From contig NZ_FPEI01000005.1 of assembly GCF_900117415.1 (NCBI RefSeq), positions 372,001 to 436,000 on the forward strand: a DNA stretch of 64,000 nucleotides. Reading direction: 5' to 3'. Positions within the stretch are counted from its first letter, which is position 1. Each line of letters starts with the position of its first letter. The notes under the pieces are model-generated. The model saw only the letters and a list, made by a program, of their open reading frames with translations. It had not been told where the DNA came from and did no database searches. Shown here piece after piece: positions 34,716 through 43,229 of the stretch. This DNA comes from Hyphomicrobium sp. CS1BSMeth3 (GTDB lineage Bacteria; Pseudomonadota; Alphaproteobacteria; Rhizobiales; Hyphomicrobiaceae). The position numbers were made by a program, and so were the translations under genes.

Positions 34716-37700
34716 CTATGGGACATAGGTCGGCTCGAGGGCAGGCTTCGAGGAAGCCGCCTCCCTCCAGCCGAACCAGGTTGCATAGAGTGTCGGCAGA
34801 AAGATCAGCGTGAGAACCGTCGCAACGAGCAGCCCGCCCATGATCGAGAGCGCCATCGGCCCCCAGAACACGGTCGGCGCAATCGGGATCATGCCAAGCA
34901 CGGTGGATACTGCCGTCAGCATGATGGGGCGGAAGCGCGCGCTGCTCGCGTCGATCGTCGCCCGATGAATGTCTTTCCCCTGCGATCTCTCCGCTTCGAT
35001 CTGCCCGATAAGAATGACCGCATTCTTGGTGATCATCCCGATCAGCGCGAGGATCCCGAGAATGGCGACAAAGCCGAGAGGCTGGCGGAACAAGAGCAAG
35101 GCAGCCACGACGCCGATGAGGCCAAGCGGCGCCACGCTCAGCACGATAAGCAGGCGCTGGAAGCTTCTGAGCTGCAACATCAGCACGGTGAACATGATGA
35201 GAAGCATGGCCGGCACGATCGCGGTGACCGAGGCCTGGGATTTCTGGCTCTCCTCCACGGTTCCGCCGGTCGCGATGGTGTAGGGCCGCGGCAGCTCCTT
35301 GGCCAAGGCCTGGACGCCGGGCGCCAGTGCCGTGACGACCGTCTCCGGCAATACCCCGCGAGAGACATCGGCCTGCACTGTCAGCGTCGGCACGCGATTG
35401 CGCCGCCAGACGAGAGGATAGTCCTGCATGTACTCGAACGTTGCGAACTGGCTGAGAGGAACCGTGCGGCCGCTCGGCAGCGGCACCTGCAGCGTGCGCA
35501 GGGTGTCGAGCGATACGCGCTGCTCATCGGTCGCGCGTGCGACGACATCCACGAGGTAGATATCGTCACGCACCTGGGTGATGGACGTTCCCGATATGAC
35601 GGTGTTGAGGACTACCGCGAGACTTTGCGAGCTCAAACCGAGCAGGCGCGCCTCGTCCTGATCGATGTGGATGCCGATCTGCCTTTCGGGCTCGATCCAG
35701 TCGAAGTTGACGTGGGCGGCCTGCGGATTTCGCGCGATGACTTCCGCCAGCTTGAGGGCGTACTCGCGCACCTGCGCGAGATCAGGACCGCTCACGCGAT
35801 ACTGTACGGGCCAGCCGACGGGCGGCCCGAGCTCCAGTGGATAGACGCGGCTTATCGCGTTGGGGAAGTCATTAGCCAGAACGCTCTCGAGCTTGGCTCT
35901 AAGCCTTTCCCTTGCCGCAACGTCCTTCGCCACGATCACGGACTGCGCGAAGAAATCATTCGGCAATTGCACGTTGAGCGGAAGATAGAAGCGAATGGCC
36001 CCCCGGCCGACATAGGTGCTCCAGCGCGCGACGTCGGGATCGCCCTGGAGCATGGCATCAAAGCGCCGAGCCAGGTTCTCGCTCGCAAAGATCGAGGAAT
36101 TCTGAGGAAGGCCGAGATCGACTATCAGCTCAGGGCGATCCGAGGAAGGAAAGAACTGCCGCGGCACCAGAGGCAGAGCGAGAAACGACAACACGAACAG
36201 GCCGAGCGTCAGCGGGATGGTCACCCATTTGCGGCGTATGGCGAGATCGAGGAACCCCTGGTATCGCTGCAGGATCTTGCTGGGCTCGGCCGATTGTGCC
36301 GCTTCCGGCGACTTGAGCAGGGCCACGCCCAGGAGGGGCGCAAAGAGCACGGCGACGAACCACGATACGATCAGCGCGATGCCGACGACCGCGAAGAGCG
36401 AGAACGTGTATTCGCCGGCAGAGCTTGCCGCAAAGCCGACCGGCACGAAGCCCGCGATCGTGACCAGCGTGCCGGCCAGCATCGCGAACGCATATGTGCG
36501 GAATGCAAAGGCTCCGGCCTGAACCTTGTCGTCGCCGGCGGCGAGCCGGGTGAGCATCGCATCGGTCGTCGTCATCGCGTCGTCGACGAGCAGTGCAAGC
36601 GCAATGATCAACGCGCCGAGCGATATGCGCTGCATGTCAATCCCGGACATCTGCATGACCGAGAAGACGATGGCAAGCGTCAGCGGTATGGCAAGCGCGA
36701 TGACCAACCCCGGACGCACGCCGAGACTAATGAAGCTCACCGCCAGGATGATCGCGATCGCCTGCCACAGCGAGGCCATGAATTCGGCGATAGCGCTCGT
36801 TACGGTGACGGCCTGATCGGCGACGCGTATGGGCGTAATGCCGATCGGAAGGCCTGCCGTGATCTCGTCGATGGATCTTTGAATATTCCTGCCCAGGGCG
36901 AGAACGTCGCCGCCGTCGCGCATGGCAACGGCCAGGCCGATGGCCGGCTTGCCATCGACGCGAAACAGCGGCTGCGGCGGATCGGAAAATCCGCGGCTGA
37001 TCTGCGCAATGTCGCTGAGGCGGATCATGCGCCCGCCGGCTGCGAAGTTGATGCTCGCGACATCCTGCTCGGATCTGAACGCGCCAGAAACGCGGAGCGC
37101 CAGAGTTTCGTGGCCTGTCTGGATCGTGCCGGCTGGCAGGACGACGTTCTGGGCCTGCAGCGCCGCGATCAGCGCCGAGCGGTCTATACCGAGCCCTGCA
37201 AGCTCCTTGATGGAGAACTCGACGAAAATCTTCTCGTCCTGCGCGCCGAGGATCTCGATCTTGGAGACGTCCGGCACGCCGAGCAGCTTCGATCGGATAT
37301 CCTCTACGTAGTCGCGCAGCTCGCGATGCGTGAAGCCGTCAGCCGTGAAGCCATAGATGATGCCGAATGTGTCGCCGAAGTCGTCATTGAAGCCTGGCCC
37401 GACGATACCTGCCGGGAGCGTGTGCCGGATATCACCGATGCTTTTGCGCACGTGATACCAGATATCCGGCACCTCTTTAGCCGTCGTGCTTCCGAGAAGA
37501 TTGACGAAGATCGTCGCCCTGCCTGCGGTCGTGAAGCTTCGGAGGAAGTCGAGCTTGGGCGTTTCCTGCAGCTTGCGCTCGAGGCGCTCGGTGACCTGCT
37601 TCAGCGTGTCGTCGACGCTCGCGCCAGGCCAGGCGGCCTGCACGACCATCGTCTTGATGATGAACGTCGGATCCTCACTGCGCCCGAGCCGGAAGTATGA

Positions 37701-37790
37701 GGCGACGTCGGCCAGGACCATCACGATCATGAAATAGACGATGACCGAGCGGTTCCTGAGTGCCCATGCGGAGAGATTGAATTCGCTCAT
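34716..37790 (-). CDS. RND-family efflux pump (AcrB-like)
   Basis: 1024 residues, full length for the family, with 12 membrane helices around two large periplasmic loops. The proton-relay aspartates of helix 4 are in 'ALLVDDAMTTTDAM'. Known: such pumps export drugs, bile acids or metals with an adaptor and an outer-membrane channel. The adaptor gene overlaps upstream by ATGA. No outer-membrane channel gene is nearby. A 998-codon antisense frame is a codon-bias shadow. Confidence 0.95.
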   Translation of the reverse strand: MSEFNLSAWALRNRSVIVYFMIVMVLADVASYFRLGRSEDPTFIIKTMVVQAAWPGASVDDTLKQVTERLERKLQETPKLDFLRSFTTAGRATIFVNLLGSTTAKEVPDIWYHVRKSIGDIRHTLPAGIVGPGFNDDFGDTFGIIYGFTADGFTHRELRDYVEDIRSKLLGVPDVSKIEILGAQDEKIFVEFSIKELAGLGIDRSALIAALQAQNVVLPAGTIQTGHETLALRVSGAFRSEQDVASINFAAGGRMIRLSDIAQISRGFSDPPQPLFRVDGKPAIGLAVAMRDGGDVLALGRNIQRSIDEITAGLPIGITPIRVADQAVTVTSAIAEFMASLWQAIAIILAVSFISLGVRPGLVIALAIPLTLAIVFSVMQMSGIDMQRISLGALIIALALLVDDAMTTTDAMLTRLAAGDDKVQAGAFAFRTYAFAMLAGTLVTIAGFVPVGFAASSAGEYTFSLFAVVGIALIVSWFVAVLFAPLLGVALLKSPEAAQSAEPSKILQRYQGFLDLAIRRKWVTIPLTLGLFVLSFLALPLVPRQFFPSSDRPELIVDLGLPQNSSIFASENLARRFDAMLQGDPDVARWSTYVGRGAIRFYLPLNVQLPNDFFAQSVIVAKDVAARERLRAKLESVLANDFPNAISRVYPLELGPPVGWPVQYRVSGPDLAQVREYALKLAEVIARNPQAAHVNFDWIEPERQIGIHIDQDEARLLGLSSQSLAVVLNTVISGTSITQVRDDIYLVDVVARATDEQRVSLDTLRTLQVPLPSGRTVPLSQFATFEYMQDYPLVWRRNRVPTLTVQADVSRGVLPETVVTALAPGVQALAKELPRPYTIATGGTVEESQKSQASVTAIVPAMLLIMFTVLMLQLRSFQRLLIVLSVAPLGLIGVVAALLLFRQPLGFVAILGILALIGMITKNAVILIGQIEAERSQGKDIHRATIDASSARFRPIMLTAVSTVLGMIPIAPTVFWGPMALSIMGGLLVATVLTLIFLPTLYATWFGWREAASSKPALEPTYVP

Positions 37791-38911
37791 TGAGCCGATC
37801 CGAGCAGTCGCACTGTCTGGCCCGGATGCAAGGCCTGCACGCCCGCAGTGACGATGATGTCACCGACATTGAGGCCGCCGGATACGGCTATGACGGCTTG
37901 ATCGAACCTCTGCACCTCTACATTCCGTATCGATACCTCGTAGCTCTTCGGATCAACGATCCACACGGCCGGCTGGCGGTTGAACTCGGTCAAGGCTGTC
38001 GCTGGGATCTCGAATGAGGCAAGCGCTTCCTGCTCGATGCGCCCGTTGACGGTCGCGCCGAGCCGCATAGCCGCCGGGGGGCTCGTCAAACCGACCTTGA
38101 CCTCGAAGGTCCGCGTAACCGGATCGGCCTGGGGCGCAAGCTCGCGAATGCGTCCGCGCGCCACGACGGATGGATCGTCTGCGAGACTAACTATGACTTC
38201 CGGATTCCTCGGCGCCGAGCGGATCAGTTGAGCCGGTGCATCGAACACGGCATCGCGGCCGTCCTTGCGAGCCAGCTTGGCGATCATCTGGCCGGTTTGA
38301 GCAACTTCGCCCGCGTTCGGGCCGACGGCGGTCACGACTCCTGGGGCATCTGCCTTGAGCTCGGTGAAGCTGACTTGATCCTGTGCCAGCCTCAATTGCG
38401 CTTCGGCAGCGTCGACGCGCGACAGCGTAGTCTGCAGCGCCTGTGCTGCGTCATCGTGGAGGGCACGTGTGGTCCAACCCTGCTTGAGAAGGGTGTCCTG
38501 GCGCTCGAAGTGATTGCGTGCCTGCGTGAGCTGTCCACGCGCGGCCTCGAGGTTCGCTTGGGCAGCCCGCAATGAGTTCAGCTCATTCTGTGGCTCGAGG
38601 CGCGCGAGCAACTGTCCGGCTTTGACGCTATCTCCGACATTGACGTTTCGTTCGAGGACGCGCCCCGAGATGCGGAATGCCAGCGAAACCTCGTCGTCAG
38701 CCTCGATGCGGCCCGTGAGCGTAACCGGCGTGATGGCGACACGCTTCTCGGCCACCACGGTTCTCACAGGTCTTGGCTGCGATTGAGCTGTCTCGGTATC
38801 CGATCGGCATCCTGCAAGAACCGCAGGCAGGGCAAGCAGCACGGCCGTCTGGAGCCAACGTCGCCCTGATGCTGGAGAGGCGGATGTCGATCGGATCAAG
38901 CTCCGCTCCAT
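37787..38911 (-). CDS. RND efflux adaptor lipoprotein (membrane fusion protein)
   Basis: 374 residues from the ATG at 38911, which gives a lipoprotein signal ending in 'AVLAGC'. It has the biotinyl-lipoyl-like halves ('AFRISGRVLERNVNVGDSVKAGQLLARL' region and 'APGVVTAVGPNAGEVAQTGQ'), a helical hairpin between them, and a beta-barrel end ('VLPVGTQAL'-like 'IIVTAGVQALHPGQTV'). It connects the RND pump to an outer-membrane channel. First gene of the long minus-strand run. Confidence 0.93.
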   Translation of the reverse strand: MERSLIRSTSASPASGRRWLQTAVLLALPAVLAGCRSDTETAQSQPRPVRTVVAEKRVAITPVTLTGRIEADDEVSLAFRISGRVLERNVNVGDSVKAGQLLARLEPQNELNSLRAAQANLEAARGQLTQARNHFERQDTLLKQGWTTRALHDDAAQALQTTLSRVDAAEAQLRLAQDQVSFTELKADAPGVVTAVGPNAGEVAQTGQMIAKLARKDGRDAVFDAPAQLIRSAPRNPEVIVSLADDPSVVARGRIRELAPQADPVTRTFEVKVGLTSPPAAMRLGATVNGRIEQEALASFEIPATALTEFNRQPAVWIVDPKSYEVSIRNVEVQRFDQAVIAVSGGLNVGDIIVTAGVQALHPGQTVRLLGSAQ

Positions 38912-39156
38912 TGGGCAACGGGCTCCACTCTTGCGGAAGAATGGCGGGATAGATCGAGGTTTTGCTTCAGCTCTGACGACACATCGAGCTTGCGGTGGCG
39001 CGCGGAATTTGCCTATCGGGTCAAACCCTGAACACAGTGCAGGCACACTGAACAGCGGACCGATCTACTGCTCGGTCGAGCGGCCATCAGCGTCGAACGA
39101 CATGAGGCCCCTTCCCCACGGCTCATCGGTGATGCGTGTGTTCTAGCCGGGCTTTT

Positions 39157-39411
39157 TCACCGCCAGCGCCAGCCGCATACACGACGCCCTCGATGCCACC
39201 AGCAAACCCATCTGCGCCGTCTGCGCCGCCGTGGTCCAACAACGACGACCTGAGCCTTGTCGATGATCGCGTCGGACTCTTGAAGAGGATCCAGACGAGG
39301 CATCAGCGGCGCGGCGTGCGCCTCCTCAACAAGAATGGTCGGAAGCGTGATGGACGCGGCTGCTGCGCCCAAGCTCAGCGCCAGCATCTGGCGGCGATCA
39401 ATGCGTGTCAC
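39157..39411 (-). CDS. Small TAT-exported Arg/Trp/Cys-rich protein
   Basis: 84 residues from GTG 39411 (GGGGAGAC upstream). A twin-arginine signal ('DRRQMLALSLGAAAASI') ends near 'EEAHAAP'. The mature end is extraordinary: seven consecutive Arg, then 'WVCWWHRGRRVCGWRWR'. Such a Trp/Arg tail with two cysteines is typical of surface-binding or antimicrobial-like peptides, but function is not known. Lies between the efflux operon and the permease gene. Confidence 0.65.
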   Translation of the reverse strand: MTRIDRRQMLALSLGAAAASITLPTILVEEAHAAPLMPRLDPLQESDAIIDKAQVVVVGPRRRRRRRWVCWWHRGRRVCGWRWR

Positions 39412-39533
39412 TTGGCCGTCTCCCCGAGGTGGAAGTCATCCCTCCCCAGGGACCGAGCTTAGATAGACGGCATGAGTGGCGTACATCCGGGGAAACCCGC
39501 GAAGTGTAGAGACAGTCCCCGTTCCGCGTTTTG

Positions 39534-40988
39534 TCAGAAACTTCCTAAAATTGAGCCGAGCAGAATCACGGCGACGAGCGCGATGAGCGCGCTCACGATC
39601 GCCGCCATGACAATGTCGAGATAGCCTTGCTTGTGCGTCACGCCGCACACCGACAGCAAGGTCACGACGGCGCCATTGTGCGGCAAGCTGTCGAGCGTAC
39701 CCGCGCCGATCACGGCGACGCGGTGCATCAACTCCGGGCTCATGCCGATCTCAGCGGCGAGCTTCATGTAGCTCGGTCCGAGCGCATCGAGGGCGATGGT
39801 GAGACCGCCCGAAGCGGAGCCGGTCAGCGCGGCAAGAATGTTCGTCGCCACGGCGAGCGACACGAGCGGTCCGCCTTCGATCGCGAGCACCCAGTCGCGC
39901 ACAACGGCGAACGCTGGCAGCGATGCAACGATAGCGCCGAAACCAACCAAGCTCGCGACGGAGACGATAGGCAGCACGGAAGCATTGGCGCCCGCCGTCA
40001 TGGTGGCGCGCAACTCCGGCACACTGCGGAAATTGATCGCGATCACGACGACGATGGCGGCCAGCAGCGCGACGATCACCGACCACACGCCGCCCACGGC
40101 GGAGAGGCTCGTCGAGCCCCACTGCGGCTCGGCGAGGAAGGCCAGGTCCATGCGCGGCAGGACGACGAACGACATCACGAGATTGGTCAGGATCACCACG
40201 ACAATGGGCAAAGCCGCGAGCACGATCGATGGCCCGCTCGGCGCTTCGGCACTGCGGTGGATCTCGGCTGGATCGAACTCGCGCGCGGTCGAGGCGCGCT
40301 CGCGGACAAGCGGATCGTCGGCCGCTTGCTCGGCGCTGTCCCCATCATCCGAGCCAAAGCCTTCGCCCACGAGGCGCGCCTTCGTTTCCGCACGCTTCAG
40401 CCACCACATGCCGAAGCCGAGCATGATCGCCGAGGCGATGATCCCGAGGCCGGGCGCCGCAAACGGCGTGGTCCCGAAGAACGGCATGGGAATGGCATTC
40501 TGGATTGCCGGCGTTCCGGGCATGGCCGACATCGTGAACGTCGAGGTGCCGAGCGCAATCGCAGCAGGCATCAGGCGGCGCGGCACACTCGCCTGGCGGA
40601 ACAACGCCATGCCCATGGGCGCGAGCACGAAGAAGGCAACGAACAGGCTGACGCCGCCATAGGTGACGATCGCTCCCGAGAGCACCACCGCGAGGATGGC
40701 CCGCTGTGGCCCGAGCTTGCGCGTCATGTAGTTCGCGATGGACGTGACCGAGCCCGAATCCTCCATGAGCTTGCCGAACAGTGCGCCGAGCAGGAACAGC
40801 GGAAAGAACTGCGCGACGAACTCCGCCGCATTGCTCATGAAAATCTGCGTCCAGCTCGCGAGCAGCGGCTGGCCGGCGAAGGCGGCAGCGATGAGGCCGG
40901 CGAGCGGCGCCAGGATGAGGATGCTCGAGCCGCGATAGGCGAAGTAGATGAGCCCGGCAAGACCGACGAGAATGCCAATGAGCCCCAT
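39534..40988 (-). CDS. GntP-like family permease
   Basis: 484 residues, about 12-14 membrane segments, two halves joined by a charged loop at about 205-245. Blocks such as 'TYGGVSLFVAFFVLAPMG', 'SAMPGTPAIQNAIPMPFFGT' and 'TGSASGGLTIALDALG' fit GntP/CitMHS-like carriers of hydroxy acids. The upstream lipase gene ends 3 bases before it. Inferred substrate: an organic acid such as 3-hydroxybutyrate, suggested only by context in related bacteria. Confidence 0.85.
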   Translation of the reverse strand: MGLIGILVGLAGLIYFAYRGSSILILAPLAGLIAAAFAGQPLLASWTQIFMSNAAEFVAQFFPLFLLGALFGKLMEDSGSVTSIANYMTRKLGPQRAILAVVLSGAIVTYGGVSLFVAFFVLAPMGMALFRQASVPRRLMPAAIALGTSTFTMSAMPGTPAIQNAIPMPFFGTTPFAAPGLGIIASAIMLGFGMWWLKRAETKARLVGEGFGSDDGDSAEQAADDPLVRERASTAREFDPAEIHRSAEAPSGPSIVLAALPIVVVILTNLVMSFVVLPRMDLAFLAEPQWGSTSLSAVGGVWSVIVALLAAIVVVIAINFRSVPELRATMTAGANASVLPIVSVASLVGFGAIVASLPAFAVVRDWVLAIEGGPLVSLAVATNILAALTGSASGGLTIALDALGPSYMKLAAEIGMSPELMHRVAVIGAGTLDSLPHNGAVVTLLSVCGVTHKQGYLDIVMAAIVSALIALVAVILLGSILGSF

Positions 40989-40991
40989 CCG

Positions 40992-42068
40992 TCACATCAT
41001 CTCCGCAAGCAACTGATCGATATCGAGGGTGGAGCGCTTGCCGAGATCATCGCCGTGCGTGATCAGGAACTCCTCCGCCGACTTGCGACCCTCCTCTCGC
41101 AACATGCTCAGGAATTCCCATTCCGCGTTCAGCTTCGAGGAATAGCCGAGCGTGTTCATGATGGGGTTGCGCACGATATGGACGCGCATTCTCGCCCACT
41201 CGGCACCTTCATCGTTGCCGGGGATCGTGTTCTTGCGCAGCAGCGCCATCATCTTCAGTTCTTTGATCAGCACCGCGTTGAACGACACCTCGTTCAGGCG
41301 GTTGAGAATCTCGGCAGCCGATTTCGGTGTTCCGGGTCTCTCGACGGGATTGATGGGAACGAGAATGGTGTCGTCCGAGACGAGCTCGCGAACCAGCGGC
41401 GCCAGAGTCGGATTGCCCGAATAACCGCCGTCCCAATAGCTCTCGCCGTCGATCTCGATGGCCTGGAACAGCGTCGGCAGGCAGGCCGAGGCCATCAGCA
41501 CCTCCGGCGTGATCTCCGCGTTCCGAAATATGCGCGGGCGGCCGGTGCGGACATTGGTGGCGGTGATGAAAACCTTGATGGGAGAGTTTCGAAGCCGCTC
41601 GAAATTGATCTCCTTCGCCAGTATGGGCGCCAGTGCGTTGCTGCCGGCCGGATTGAGCTGATACGGCGAGAACAGCCGCGACATGAGATCCATGGCGACG
41701 AACATCGGCGAATAGTCGAGCGACCAGCGGCCGAACATCCGATCGAGCGGCGTGCGCTGAAAGGGGCTGAAGCGGGCAGCTTCCGACACGTGCTGCCAGT
41801 AGGTGTCGAGCGCCCTGCGCGCACCTTGGGCGCCGCCTTCGGCCCACCCGTCTGCCATTACGGCCGCGTTCATGGCCCCAGCGGAGGTGCCCGACACGCC
41901 TTCGACTTCGAGCCATGGCTCCTCGAGCAGCCGATCGAGCACGCCCCAGGTGAAAGCACCGTGAGAGCCGCCTCCCTGAAGGGCAAAGTCCACGACGACC
42001 TTCGCCCGGCGCGGCGCCGCGCGCTTCGCGAGATCGGAGTCGGCAGGTAGGTCTTGGGAGATATTCAA
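40992..42068 (-). CDS. Patatin-like phospholipase (DUF3734-type C-terminus)
   Basis: 358 residues. The oxyanion loop 'LQGGGSHGAFTWGVLD' (about 31-46), the serine nucleophile in 'GVSGTSAGAMNA' (about 59-70) and the Asp of 'YWDGGYSGNP' (about 210) make a full catalytic dyad. The C-terminal ~110 residues resemble DUF3734. Known: hydrolyses acyl esters of lipids. Forms an operon with the permease. Confidence 0.92.
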   Translation of the reverse strand: MNISQDLPADSDLAKRAAPRRAKVVVDFALQGGGSHGAFTWGVLDRLLEEPWLEVEGVSGTSAGAMNAAVMADGWAEGGAQGARRALDTYWQHVSEAARFSPFQRTPLDRMFGRWSLDYSPMFVAMDLMSRLFSPYQLNPAGSNALAPILAKEINFERLRNSPIKVFITATNVRTGRPRIFRNAEITPEVLMASACLPTLFQAIEIDGESYWDGGYSGNPTLAPLVRELVSDDTILVPINPVERPGTPKSAAEILNRLNEVSFNAVLIKELKMMALLRKNTIPGNDEGAEWARMRVHIVRNPIMNTLGYSSKLNAEWEFLSMLREEGRKSAEEFLITHGDDLGKRSTLDIDQLLAEMM

Positions 42069-42160
42069 GTGGGACCTCGCATCGCGCCGGAAGGGGGCAG
42101 TTGCTGTCCGTTCGTGACTTTACGGCGGTCTGCTGGGAACGTTCGCTGGAACATACGCGC

Positions 42161-42236
42161 TAGTGTCCCGGTTCCGAAGTTCGCCATACCTCGATGCTGG
42201 CGCCCCGAGCGAACTTCGGCATCATAAGGGACACTA
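42161..42236. repeat. Palindromic element 1
   Basis: Outer arms TAGTGTCCC (42161-42169) and GGGACACTA (42228-42236) and inner arms CCGAAGTTCGC (42174-42184) and GCGAACTTCGG (42209-42219) are perfect inverted repeats. Likely a small intergenic repeat or MITE-like unit. Confidence 0.65.
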
Positions 42237-42238
42237 AA

Positions 42239-42330
42239 ATCATTAATTTTCTCGTGTGATTCGGATCGAGAAATTCGCTCGATACCGTGCCGCGAGATGT
42301 GGCGAATTTCTCGATCATCACACTAATGAT
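42239..42330. repeat. Palindromic element 2
   Basis: Three nested inverted arms: ATCATTA/TAATGAT, GTGTGAT/ATCACAC and the 15-bp GATCGAGAAATTCGC/GCGAATTTCTCGATC (42264-42278, 42302-42316). The right arm includes the stop codon of the DUF4203-type gene, so it could also serve as its terminator. Confidence 0.65.
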
Positions 42331-42952
42331 TTCGCAGGTCGACGTGCTTGCCGGATGGATTACTGAAGGGGTCCGCAGGTTTGGGCTGTTCGGGGACCCA
42401 CGTCGAAATGTTGCTGAGCTGCCAGCGCAGGCCGAAAACGCCGAGAATGACGGTGAGCAACGCTGGCAGGAAGCTTCCGATGGAATCTGCCGGCGTCGGG
42501 AGAAGGAGCTGCACGCCAGTGATGATCAGGGCAGCGCCGCCGAACGAAGATGCCGCGACGATGAAGAGGTCGAAATACTTGAGCGCGACAGTGGCGCCAA
42601 GAACCCCGCCGATGGCGGCAAGAGCGATGCCGGCGAAACCGGTCATCACGCGCTCGAGGCCGAGAAGAGACAAGATCGCCAGCACGATCACAACGCCGCC
42701 CGTGAAACCGACGAGCACGCGCCGATAGTGCTCGAGATAGTAGGCAACACCGGCGGCCAGAACCGCAAGCGCGATGCCGAGCGTGATCGCGACCACGCCG
42801 ATCTCACCCATCAACCAGCGGCCGAGCAGAATTCCGAGCTCGAAGCCGAAGAGGCCATAGAAGAGCGGCAGCCACGCGTAGAACATGAGGAGACCAAATC
42901 CCATGATCCCGAGGCCGCACAAAATGAGCAGGATCGCTAATGTGATCGTCAT
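42323..42952 (-). CDS. DUF4203-like multi-span membrane protein
   Basis: 209 residues from the ATG at 42952 (GGGGACGAGA upstream). Seven or so hydrophobic segments: 'LAILLILCGLGIMGFGLLM', then 'LPLFYGLFGFELGILLG' and further Gly/Ala-rich spans, ending in a short polar tail. Pattern resembles DUF4203/TMEM198-like proteins. Function unknown. Its stop lies in palindromic element 2. Confidence 0.7.
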   Translation of the reverse strand: MTITLAILLILCGLGIMGFGLLMFYAWLPLFYGLFGFELGILLGRWLMGEIGVVAITLGIALAVLAAGVAYYLEHYRRVLVGFTGGVVIVLAILSLLGLERVMTGFAGIALAAIGGVLGATVALKYFDLFIVAASSFGGAALIITGVQLLLPTPADSIGSFLPALLTVILGVFGLRWQLSNISTWVPEQPKPADPFSNPSGKHVDLRNH

Positions 42953-43229
42953 TTCTCGTCCCCACGCGCGCCAAGCCCGCCGCGTGGCGGCCGGGCTGTC
43001 AAACGGTTTGCCGAGCGAGAATACTGAACACTGCGCGTACGCTCCTATCCGGGACATCCCCCAATCCGTCAGGGAGCACCCCTACGAAGCGGGCGTCGGG
43101 CGCCGAGGCGGCGGCATGTATGACCGGATCCCGTAATCCGGCGCGCGGGGAGGCAGCCGCGCCAACCATCGCTTGCGCGCAGGATGCCCAGGAGACAACC
43201 TCGGGAGATCTGGCAGTTAGGAGAGCTGC

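Noticed and set aside
34704-37700. 998-codon open frame antisense to the RND pump
   Set aside because: It mirrors the codon bias of the pump gene, has charged low-complexity composition and no domain or ribosome site.
39627-42050. 807-codon open frame antisense to the permease and lipase genes
   Set aside because: It spans two real genes on the other strand and is Arg/His/Glu-rich throughout, as expected of a high-GC shadow frame.
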